From the IMG/VR virus record IMGVR_UViG_3300020421_000130, positions 1 through 25,036 of that record: a stretch of DNA of 25,036 nucleotides, one strand, 5' to 3'. The notes beneath the pieces are model-generated. The model saw only the letters and a program-made list of their open reading frames with translations. It was not told the origin of the DNA and searched no databases. The DNA is from a virus. The position numbers and the translations under genes were made by a program. Below are positions 9,515 to 21,500 of this stretch, one piece after another. Each line of letters begins with the position of its first letter. Within the stretch, counting starts at the first letter, position 1.

Positions 9515-12500
9515 ATGTATTGGATGGGATATAATTTTTAGATCTGAGTTGAACAGATCTTTCAACCCTCATAGAGGTATTAATACCGATTACCCCACCA
9601 GAGGTATATGCAGAGTAAGAATTCACTCCTGCTCTAGATGCCATTACAAATTTACCCCAACTGTAATCTCCATATCCAGCACTAGTTGTAGTGGATATAG
9701 TTCCTGCAGTTCCAAAAGTAAATGTATCATCAATGTTAACAAATACTCTTCGGAAAACAGAGGTTCCGATTCCAATAATCTGTCTTTCTACGTTTTGAAC
9801 GTTTTGAACGACATAAACATTGTCAATAAATGATTTACCAACCCCTGCAGTAGATCCATCAGGATCAAGAGAAACGATTGAAGTTGATGCGTTACCAACA
9901 TTTGATCTCGTAACCACAAAGTAATCATTTACATTAAGAGTGCTCAGAGTTACTGCTGTTCCAACAATAGTAGATTCTCTAAGTTTAGAATCATATGGTA
10001 TATGTAGATCAAATATAAACTGGGTGGTAACTCCACTTACAGTTGTTGTTCCAAATCCAACAATAATTCCAGAGTCTCCGAGGAAGTTTGTAATAAGATT
10101 TTCTTCCTCACTATATGATGGAGAAGAAATCAATACACCAGGTGGTTTATCAGTTGTGTAACCTGTTCCAACATTAGTCAGAGAAAGAGTTGAAACAGTT
10201 CCTGCCGCGCTGATTGTTGCAGTGGCAGTAGCCGTGGTCAAACCTAACGTTACATCTTGCTGTGCAGTTCCAGCAATACTGACTGTTGGAGCAGATGTAT
10301 ATCCACTACCACCATCAGATATAACAAGAGACGATACTGTTCCTGCCGCACTCACCACTGCAGTAGCAGATGCTCCTACTTGTACAACTTGAGATACAAA
10401 TTTAACTTTGTCTTGGAATAAAAGACTCGTGTCATTTTCATTTCTTCCATTGAACAGTGGTCTGATTCTATCAACATAAACGTGAGTGGATCCAATACCA
10501 ACAGTTTTGGTTATGTATGCGTAAGGATAGATAAGTGGTTCATATAATTCTCTGTCCTTAGCGACACGTTTTTCATCGATAATTTTATCTTCAGTCTGTC
10601 TACACCATACAAGAGGTCTAAACAGAGTTTCATCTGTAGTATTACCAGGTCCAAAATATGGGAATGTTTGAACTTGATCGGTTGAATTAACTGCAGTAAC
10701 TGTTCTTGCATCTTCCTGTAAGAACTGATCTTGTCCACGACTTGGATCATATCCAAGTGTAACTGTATCACCTTTTTTAACAGTTTCAATAACCTCTCTC
10801 AAGATAACATCCTGGTCATCTCCACTTCCCTTATAGAAAATAATCTTACAAGAGTCTCCAGGTTTTGGTGCTTCAGCAAATGTAATAACACTACCACCGG
10901 GGAATTGATATCCTTGACCAGGTTCTTGTAAGATATCATTTACAAATACAAGTAAGACTTGTTCAACATCAATCTTAGATCCTCTATTGGATCTAATTGA
11001 AATCAGGTTACCACCAAGAGTTATATTAAATGTTTTGGTTGCACCGTCAAAATTACCAGATGGATCGTCAAGAGTTTGTAAAGTTCCTATCGTCCAACCA
11101 GTAAATTCATCAGAGAATACTTTTTGAATATCCAATTCAAACTGATTAAATGTTCCAGAAGTGGGAATTCCAGTCAAACCACCAACAGGAATGGTAAGAA
11201 TTTCTCCAGGAGCATATCCAACACCTTTATTATTAATAGAGAAGTCAATAATACTAGATCCATTACCAACAATAATGTCTATAGTTCCATTCAGTCCAGA
11301 CTGAGCAGTTCCAACATAGTTAAGAGGAATATTAGTGTAAGACAGAGGATCATCAATCTCCACAAATGGTTTGATTAAAGTGGTATATCCAGAACCTGGA
11401 TTCGTTATCGTAACCGAAGTTGATATATTACCAGTTCCTGTCAAGATGGTTGCAAAACCAACATGACTCATGGTTGCAATCCCGGTCGCACTTTCACCAA
11501 CACTAACATTTACAAATCCAATTTGTGGATTAGTAACAATAATTTTAGTTTGAGTTCCTTCAGAAATTATTGTAGAGATTGTATCTCCGGTCCCAATTCT
11601 AACAAAAGTAGATGCTGTGGATACAATTGTTACTGGAGTAAAATCAGTTCCAACTCCGATTGTGCAATTAGTTCCACTATTCAAAGTTCCAATGAGACTG
11701 AGAACACTTCCGGTATTTTCCAGATAGATTTCTGTGGACCCAACTCCAACAGGAGATGCAATATCAGCAAGAAATTCATATTTTGTTGGAACTCTATATC
11801 CAGATCCAGTGTTTCCTACACTGATCAAAGAAATAGTTCCGAGTCCAGAAACACTGGCAGTTGCTCCAGCAGAAACTAAAGGTTGATATCCTAATCCTGC
11901 TGTAGATCCTACGGAAAGGAGAACTCCACCAAGAGGAAGTCCTGCAGTATTTACATCACTTGTTGTAGATGATGCAGTTCCCGTAAATGTAATAGTGGTA
12001 ATACCGGCACTTTCTCCCATAGTATAGTTTGAACTATTTCCAGGTTCTTGGAAAATGTCATTAATTAAGATAACACCATTTCCAGTGGCTATGCCTGAGA
12101 TTTCAGAAGATCCTGCAGAAGTAAGGACATACGTTGTAGTTGTTCCATCAAATTGATCTGAAAGACTGTCAAAGATTACATTTCCAGAGTAAGTTTCTTC
12201 TGTAGTATCTGGTGTACCAGATCTCATAAACATTCTTCCTTGGAAAGTAGATCCAGTTGTAATACCAATCCAATCTCTTTCATCTGGTCTATTAGTAATG
12301 CTACCAATGGGTTGTCCGCCATAGGGAGCATCAACAAAGTTGAGGACATTATCAATGATATTGTAGTTACCTACAACTTTAGTGATTGTATCACCAGTTG
12401 CTCCTAATCCAATTTTAGTTCCTAATTGACCACGACGAACAGTAAATCTGTTTGTGCTACCAATACCAACACCAGTGATCTTCATAATTTCATCACCCAT

Positions 12501-15500
12501 CTTGATCAAATCAGATCCAAAGAATGATGTGATGCCACTCAGGAATACATCATTATCAACACTTGATACTCTATCTGCAAGAGTTTGAGTCTGAGCAGTG
12601 GATACAATAGGCGATTGAATTAAATTATCAAGAGCAAGCATGCACTTAGCATTTTGATTTGTTGCTATGAATCTATGAGAAGTTCCAACACCAACACTTT
12701 CAAGTTCAATAGGAACAGCAATTCTCTTCAGAGCATTTTCTGCACTTGATGCAAGTTTGATCTTATCGTCAGTAACTTTAATTACAAATATATCTTGATT
12801 GATTGGAAGGAATTCTGTATTACCAAGTCCAGCAAAACTTGTAGTTGCAATACCGATAGATGATGTAATTCCACCATTTCTATCATAACGAATCGCTTCA
12901 CCAGTTACGTAGAAGTGGTTAGGAATTCTAATGGTATCTGCATCAATACTAACAATATCACTATTGTTACCAACAAAATATCTCTCAAAAAGTGGAGCCT
13001 CTCTATGAGTTAAATTAAATGCTTTCTTAACAGCATTTTCAGTTCCTTCATACCTTGCATAATGTGAAACAATGAGACCATTATCAAAATCAATTTCATC
13101 CTTACTATCATCTTCAAGTCTCAGAGCATTCATAAATGTCTTAACCGTTACACCAATTCCAGCTTGTGGAGTGAAGGTCAGAGAAACACCACCACCAGAA
13201 GTTACTCTTGCACCAAATGTTCCAAGTCCAGTTACGTATGGCAAAGTGGTCTCAGTTTCTACCATACCAAATTCTTGAATATATGTTGTTGATGCTTGCT
13301 CAGAGGAAGAAAAATCATCAAGAACAAGCATTTCTCTCATTTCATGGTGATTGTGATTATTTCCGGTATCAGAAATTTGAACCATAAAGTATGCAGCATC
13401 ATATTCAGGGAGATAAGATGCAACTGTAGTGATTCCAGGAGTTCCAGATGCAGCAATTGTTGTAGTTTGTGCATCAAGGAAAGCATGTTTCATTTCATTT
13501 GTTCCAAATCCAACAATAGATTCAGAGGTAATGCCGATTTGCATAGTGTTTGCAGTTACTGCTACACCCGCAATTGGAATAAAATCAATCTTGATAGTAG
13601 ATCCATCAAAGAATGGATAGAACGTTCCAAATCCTGTTCCAACAAAAGATCCTTGATTTGTAGTCAACCTGCCAAATTCAGTTATATAGATTTCACTGCC
13701 ATCGTGAACCATATTCAACTCATCATATTGATACTCATTATTTGTCAGATCTGAAACGCAAGAATAAACTTTCATAGATCTAACAGTGTCTGCAACAGAA
13801 ACAACCGTTGTGCGACCACCTGTGCAGTCAACACTATCAGTCTGTATCTCAACTACGTTATCAAAGAATACTGTGCTTCCAACTCCAATTACATTGTCAT
13901 CAAGGTGATATGCAATATTGACAATTTGATAGTCATTAAATGCAAAGTTATTGGGGAAGAATTGTAATGATGCGTTAACACCAGAAACAACCATATCAAA
14001 TGAACCAAGTTCTCCAAAGGTATCTGTTCTTCCGTATTGATTAATGTATGCAAAAGTTCCGTCTTGAACCATTGTGACAATATCAAATTGTCTTTCACTA
14101 ACAAATCTTTCATCCTTGGCATAGATGAAATACTTCATTGCTCTACTGTTATTAATATTAAAACTATCAATTAAAGCAAATCTTGATGATCTAGGATTGC
14201 TATTAAACAGTCCACTTACATTGTCAATCTCAACTGCCCTATTACCAAATGACTCAAAGTAATCTTGTAAAATTCTACTTGCAAAAATTACTTCATCGGA
14301 ATATACAGAACCGGCTATGTCTAAAGAATTTTCTGCAACTAAATCAAAATTATAAACACAATTTAAATCAGCAACTCCATAAAGATCATTAACGACTGTA
14401 AAGTAAGACAATTCAGTTGATAATCCAACTGCCATTGAATTTGAAGTAACTTCAGAGAACGATGCTGGAGTTTCAAGTTGATAATCAGAGAATTTTTTAA
14501 ATCCAGCAGTGTGATTAGTAACACTTACTGCATCATTCCAAGAATCATAATCAACTCTTGATCTGAGAGAATATGAGAAGTTTTGGTAGTAAAAACTATC
14601 CTGCACTCTCTGCATATTGGCATTTAAGAAACCAGAATCAGTTAATGATCCTTGCAGAACTCTAGATGTAGAATCAGTTTCAATTAAAGATTCATAAGTC
14701 GTAATTGAGGAAGCAATTCCTTGAGTTTTAGATGCAGTTCCTCTAATGACTTCATTGACTAAGAAATCTTTATTTGTAGAAACTCTAAGATCACCAGTTT
14801 TTCTATCCCAACTTTCAACAGTTCCTGAAGTAGTATCAGATTCAACTATTTCACCATCAGCAAAATTATTATCTTTTAATACAATATCAAAGATTGGGAA
14901 ATGTTTTTCTGGAATAATTCTTCCACCTGAATTAAATGAATCAAACTCACCAACAAATTCTCCTCTATTAGTGTCAAACAATCCTTCGAGACTATAAGCA
15001 ACAGTTGCTCCAACGCCACCAAGATTTTGATCTACATTAATAATTGGGAATAACTTATAGTCATACCCAGAGGAATTGAATCCTCTTCCGGTTGAACCTA
15101 CGCCAACACTAATATTTTCAATTAAGACTTTATCTCCAACTGCAATTGGGAAAGTTTCAGCAGTGCTAAATCCAACCGATAAAGTTACAGTAACTTGATT
15201 TGTTGTTGTATTAAATCCAATGGTACTAATACCAACACCATTAGTATTTGCAGTAGGTAAAATCGTTGGTAAGGTATTACTAATTCCTTTGGTATTTTTA
15301 AGAATAGTTACTTGCTCATCACCAAGATTGTATTGTAAATCTACATCTGTAATTCTCTCATCTGTTTTTCCATCAAATACTAATAATTTGGGAGCGGATG
15401 AATATCCTCTACCACCAGAACTAACTCCAATAAATTCAAATGATTTTAAAGATTCAATTTTGATGATATTTGGTAACGTGACTGATGGTTTTAGAGTTTT

Positions 15501-18500
15501 ATCAGTAGGGAAGTCAAAACCAATGTCCTGAATTCTGGTTTTATCAATTTGACCGACTATGTTACTATCTGCTTCTAAGATAGCACCTGTTCCATTTGCA
15601 GATGTAACTGTAGTTACTCCAGGAAGTGCATAATATGCCTTACCACCATTTACCACTTCAATTTGATTAATTGGACCCTTAGTATGGGTGCAATCAGTTT
15701 CATATGTGATCTTAGCTGCTGAAGTAGATGAAATATAAGATGACTGCTCTGGAGTCACCCCAATTGTAAATTCAAAGAAATTGGTGGATGCTGTTGATAC
15801 TCTATGCTTTCCATTAAGGAGACTTTTTTTAATTTCTATGGTATTATTTTGGAAAACATCTGCATCTACATTAACTTCAGACTTAACTGTGGGTAATTCA
15901 CTTTCATATATGGGATCTAACCTATAATAAAGTTCATCTGGAGTGTTTTCATTAACAACTAAAGAAACTTTAGCAGTTCCATTAATACCCGGTCTTCCAG
16001 TTTTAGTTACGTCATAATTTTTACCATCACTAATTTTTCCAGTGTATATGTTAGTGAAATTCTTATCAGCATATAAGTTAAATTCAAAAGAGGAATAATC
16101 TGTGGTTTGCTGTGTATGAGATAAAGAAGAATCCGTTAAGATAAAATCGACTGTAGAATTCTTATAAAGCTTCAATGCTGGGTTGATAGGATTAATAGTT
16201 CCGCCACCACCAGTGCTTGCAATGCCAACTCCAGCAGGTATATCTCTTACTGCATCGTGGAAAGTTTCTGCTAATTTGAAGGTATCACTATCAATTACAC
16301 CAACATAATAAATTTCTTCATTAGTTAATCCCTCAGCAACATCTCCTGAGGTATAAACAACTTTTTGACCATTAACAAATCCATGATTAGTGATAGTGAT
16401 TACACCAGTAGAGGTGTTAATACCAGTTGCACTATATGATTTTGGATTAATGATTATCTTTCTATTAAAATCATTATAACTGACATTGAACGAAGAGGAT
16501 ACTCCTGGATTTACATCCAAGAATATATCATGATCAACTGCAAGTTCGTGTGATTGTCCTGTAGAAACAGTTACCCTATTTCTATTAACAACGCCAGTAA
16601 TTACATTGTAGTTTGTTTTTAAACTATGAACTACTCCTGTTCCTATTCCCAAAAATGCTAGGGTTGTTGACGCAGTGGTTCCAATGCCGATAAAAGTGCC
16701 TGTGGTCCCAAGACCAACTCTTACTGTTGACAGTCCGATTAAATTATTTGCTACTTTAGCAACAAATAATTGAGTTCCGTCTGCAACTGTTGTCCCAACA
16801 CCAACATTGGTCTCATCTTGAACAATAATTCCTTTTCCACCATTAGCAGAATATGTAACAAGATCACCAGTTTGTAAATTATGATCTTTGATGAATAGTG
16901 TTTTGGTTGGAATAATTGTAGTGGTGGCACCTGTTCCTGGATTTGAGAAGAAGATTGTACTTCCAATTCCAACTCCAGCAGTGCTACCCAAACCAACTGT
17001 TTCTGATGGATTAAAGTAAATTTGTTTGTTTACTTTATATGCAAAATCAGTTTTAAATCCAGCATCAATAGAAAGTTTTCTTTGGGTTATGGTAGCTCCA
17101 GTTCCAACAGTGTGTGATACTCCAACAACTCCATTAACTGCTCTTAAAACTCTAAGTCTTGATAATCTTGTATCAACATTTAAAACCTTTACTCTTTCAG
17201 TTCCAATTTGAAGGATATCATTTTCTCTAATATTTGGATAGTTTAAATCACCTGCAACATTAAAGAAAGTTACAATACCTGTCGCTTCAAGAGTTCCGAT
17301 TCCAACACCAGTTGTCCCAACACCAGTTAATGTATAAACGTTGGTTGTAATTCCAGCAGAATAAACTCCCTCTAAATCAGAAGCAGTTGTTGAAACTCCA
17401 GATATACGAATAAAATCTACATTTTGGAATTGATGTGGTGTCTCTGCAAATAGTAGATATTTTCCTTTTCCATTTGGATAAAATTCAACACTACTAATCG
17501 AACTAGTTGCAATACTTACACTTTCAACAGACCTACCAAGAACTCTTGAGACCCTTGCAGAAACGCCTGTGCCGCCTGTATTTGACTCATTGAATACAAC
17601 TGGGTCATTTACTTTATAATTGTCTCCTCCGGTCAAAATACCAACGGATTGAATTGATCCTTTCTTAGTGTTGACAATTTCTATGGATTGCTGCAAGTCA
17701 TTTGGAAGAGAAATATAATCATATCTTTCCTTTCCATCAAAATAATTAAATGGAGTAGTATTTTTTACGTATCCAGAAGAATTAAAATCATAATCATCTT
17801 GATTAGAGGTTTTTTTGAAATTAAACTCATTTGGTTTTGCGTGAAAATTTTCACCCACCAAATATGGGAATACTGGTGCCCTAAATCCTGTATATGGTGA
17901 TTGAGTATCTGCAATGGTGTCTATTGTTGCAAAATACACATAAGATCCATTTGGAAAATCTGGGGTAACGCAATGTCTTCCATTATTCTCATCAAGAACA
18001 TCTTCAGATGACAAGTTTTGATAAGTAAAATCTTCAACAAAGAAACCACTTGGCCACACGGTGAGTGGAGGTCTATTTGCCTTTGAGGTATCTTCAATAT
18101 AACCACTCTTCATCTGAGTAACAGCACCACCAGATCTCTTTGAATATCCATATGGTCCGTAAATTGGATGGCCATCATATGACCAACCAATAATTGGCGA
18201 ATGTTGAGTTGATTCTTGCTCCTGTCTTGTATTAACGTTTATTTTAAGATCAGTATCTCCATAAAGAATTTTTCCGTCTTGATCTACAGCATAAACAAGT
18301 TGTCTTAATTTTCTTGGTGCGTAAATGTGAGCGTATTGTAATTCAAAATCTTCATTTACACCATTTACAATTATACCGTCATCTTCTTTAATGGAAGACA
18401 CATACCTTTGTGCTAAATTAACTCTCCAATTTTGAAGTTTTGCATTTAAAGTTGCACCTCTTCCTGGAAATACAACTCTAATAGTGGTAGTTGTTTGATC

Positions 18501-21500
18501 ATATCCAATTCCAGATTCTAATACCTTTACTGAAGTTACTAAACCATTTGACAGTACAGGAACAACAACTGCTCCGATACCATCACCATCAATGACAAGA
18601 TCTGGAGGAGAATTGTATTTTTTACCAGAATTTGTTACTAATACTTCTTGAAGTTTTCCATTATTAATAATGGGTTGCATTTGTGCATCAGTTCCAGAAA
18701 TTAAAGTAACAGATGGTGGTCTATTCAGATTTAATACCTCTGAAGATCCATATCCTACGCCATTATTTGAAAGATTAACTGAAGTTACTTCTCCACGGAA
18801 TATTGGTTGTAGTTGTGCTTGGAAAGTTTCTTGTCCAATAGAAGATATGCCAATTGATCCAGCAATAGTGACAGAAATTTCTGGATAGTTAAAGGAATGA
18901 GTTCCAGTGCCAGTTGAAGTTAATTCAACAAATTGATTTGTATCATAGAAGAACTTTCTTGAAGACGTTGTTAAACCTACATTTGTTAATCTAAAATTAT
19001 CATCGTCGATCTTAATTACATAGTATTCTGTTCCATCAGTTAATCCTCCAATGGTGGAAGTGCCTGCGGTATATTTTACTTTTTCTCCACTTAAGTAATC
19101 ATGATTTTTAATAGTAATTCTATTTTGAGAAGTGCTGACTCCAGCAATAGTAACTGATCTCTGCTTATTTTCATATCCAGTTCCATTAGATACTACGGAA
19201 ATAGATTCAACTACAGATTTTTTATTGACACTCTGTAAACTGTGAACACCATTACCAAATGAAGTTAATACTACAGTATTAATTCCAGATAAAACATCAC
19301 TTACAGTATTAAATAATTTAACAGTTTCATTATTCTCTACAGAAACATGATACTTTGCATCAGTTGTTAATCCACCAATACCATCTTGCCCGTTTGTTTT
19401 GTATATTACTTGTTCAGTATTTCTAAACTTGTGATATGTGCCCAACCCGATTGTAGATACCGTAGCACCAAGTCCGACTCTATTTGACGCTGCTTCTGAA
19501 AAGAATGAAACTGAGTGATCAATCAATTTCATATTTGGTTGTGCAGCTGCACCAGTTCCATTACCACCAGTAATTGTTATCCTTGGTGTGTCTGCATAAT
19601 CAAATCCTGGATCAAGAACTCTAATTGAATCCAGAGATCCAAGAATTGATACATTTCCTGTGGCTCCTGTTCCTACTGAATCTTCAATGAAAACTAAAGG
19701 GGGATCTATAATATCATAATCTTGACCGGAAGCAACTACTTCTACTTCTTCAATTTTTCCATAGTATACAACATCACTACTTTTATAATTTAATATCTCT
19801 ACTCCATTAATAAGAACTCCAGTAAATCCTCCAGGAGTTGTAGGAGTTAATTTACCAGTATGCTGAGCACGTTTTGGAATTTCTCTAACAATTTTTTGAG
19901 ATGTTAAAGTCTGATCCTTAAATTCAAAAGGTGTTACTTTATTATTAATTACTTTTACTGTACTTTCTACTTCTATAAATCTTTCATTAAAAATATCACT
20001 CCTACTTTTTGCAAATTTTACAGTGGTATCAGAAACTCTCTTTACATAATAAAGACCATCCGAAAAGTTTGCTCCGAGTGAAGTTCCTCTTACAGACCTT
20101 GTTTTAATAGTGTTGTCTTCATCAACATATTTTTCGGTGGTTACTTCACCAGTATAATAAACAGCATCTCCTGTATAGAAGTTATGTTGCCCTAATCTTG
20201 AGATTTCAACATCTGTTCCTGCAGGGACTGTTTCTGAAAAAGTTACGGATCTATCATCTGTATTCAATGCCGCAGTAAAATATGAAGGAATTGACGAAGA
20301 TGCAACAAGTAAATTATTATCACTATCAAATACAGCCTGCACATTTGCCTGGGTTAATCCAGCAGATGCAAATTTGGAGGCATTTCCTTTTAAAATATTT
20401 CTCTTTAATGTATATGTTCTATTTGAACTTAAATTACCTTGCCCTTTGACTGAAATAGATGAGGGTGAGGTAACTTGATAAATTACGGATGACTTCTCAT
20501 TTCCAAGATCATCCGTTAGTACGACACTATCATTGATTCGGAAATAATGATCCTTAAACAAGAAAAGTTCGTAACTGCTATCAGAGGAGTCAATTAACTT
20601 AACAAGCACAACTCTATGAGTTGACGCATAGTTATAAAACCAATTCTTAAAAATTTGTTCGGATTTATCTTTACCTAAAGTTCTAATTTTAGCAGAGTCT
20701 CCATCTCTATACTCTTTGGTATTTTCCGGAACTTCTAATTTGCTAAGAACAGAATTGATTCTTACGGTTATTATTTCATCTTGACTACGAAATGATCTTC
20801 CATATGCATAAGTATTAATTCCAACGTCTTCACCATCGGGTATGGTTCCAGTTATATTTGAACAACCAAAAAATTCTGTTAAAGTTTTAGATGAATATGA
20901 TACAATACCAGTTGTAGTGTCACTATAAGTAACTGATAACTCTCCAGTTGTACCAAAACCAACCGTAGAATCTACATTAAGAATAGATGCTCCAGATCCA
21001 ACTTGCCCAATTAATTTTGTTTTGGGATGAATTGAAAATGCACCGTAAATTGCACCATCAACACTAACATCTCTATTGTATCCTGCATCAAGACTTAATT
21101 TGTAAAAACTCTTTCCGGTTCCTACTTGCAGTTTTTCTGCCCGTGTAATTGGAGCAAATGCTTTGGTGATATTAGTTTTAAATGCATAAGGATCTTGAAA
21201 CAAAGTTGCTTGCTCAAGATCTAAGGGATCACCGGAAACTGGTTCCACAACTAGGTCATTTGTAATTCTATAGTCAGAATTTGATGGAGTAAATAAGAAA
21301 TCTCTTGGTCTTACAACGGTTACATCTTCATTATATAATGCCCTAAACAAAATTTCAAAAGATCTATCTGTTCCTCTGCTCAGATAAAAATCTTTAGATT
21401 GTTTTACAAATAAATTCTGATTAAGATCCTCAGATAAAGGTCTTTCGTCAAGTAAAGGTAAAAATTGTTTTTTGGTTTTCGTTAAAAATTCTTTTAAAAA

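Larger units (their letters stand above)
10130..19760 (-). repeat. Dispersed GSGY strand repeats in the giant protein
   Basis: A short beta-strand-turn unit, roughly V-x-(S/E)-(V/L)-x-(V/I)-x-(N/S)-x-G-x-G-Y-x-x-x-(P)-x-(V/L)-x-(I/V), recurs at least a dozen times. Clear copies are near 10264-10345 (ISDGGSGYTSAPTVSI), 10130-10205 (LTNVGTGYTTDKPP), 11190-11260 (INNKGVGYAPGEIL), 11360-11440 (ITNPGSGYTT), 11780-11850 (VGNTGSGYRVPT), 15380-15450 (VSSGGRGYSSAPKL), 18480-18550 (VLESGIGYDQTT), 18570-18650 (VTNSGKKYNSPPDL), 18700-18800 (LSNNGVGYGSSEVL) and 19140-19210 (VVSNGTGYENKQ). Weaker ones lie near 15590-15670, 17570-17670, 19560-19640 and 19681-19760. Single copies occur in gp8 and in the 2515-residue protein. 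DNA identity between copies is low. Confidence 0.75.

Noticed and set aside
11463-11879. Plus-strand open frame of about 138 codons
   Set aside because: Antisense shadow of the giant gene, rich in Asn, Ser and Cys with no recognisable motif.
13296-13754. Plus-strand open frame of about 150 codons rich in Cys and Ser
   Set aside because: It lies fully antisense to the tandem repeats of the giant protein; composition reflects reversed Thr/Ala/Val codons, and there is no ribosome site or homology.
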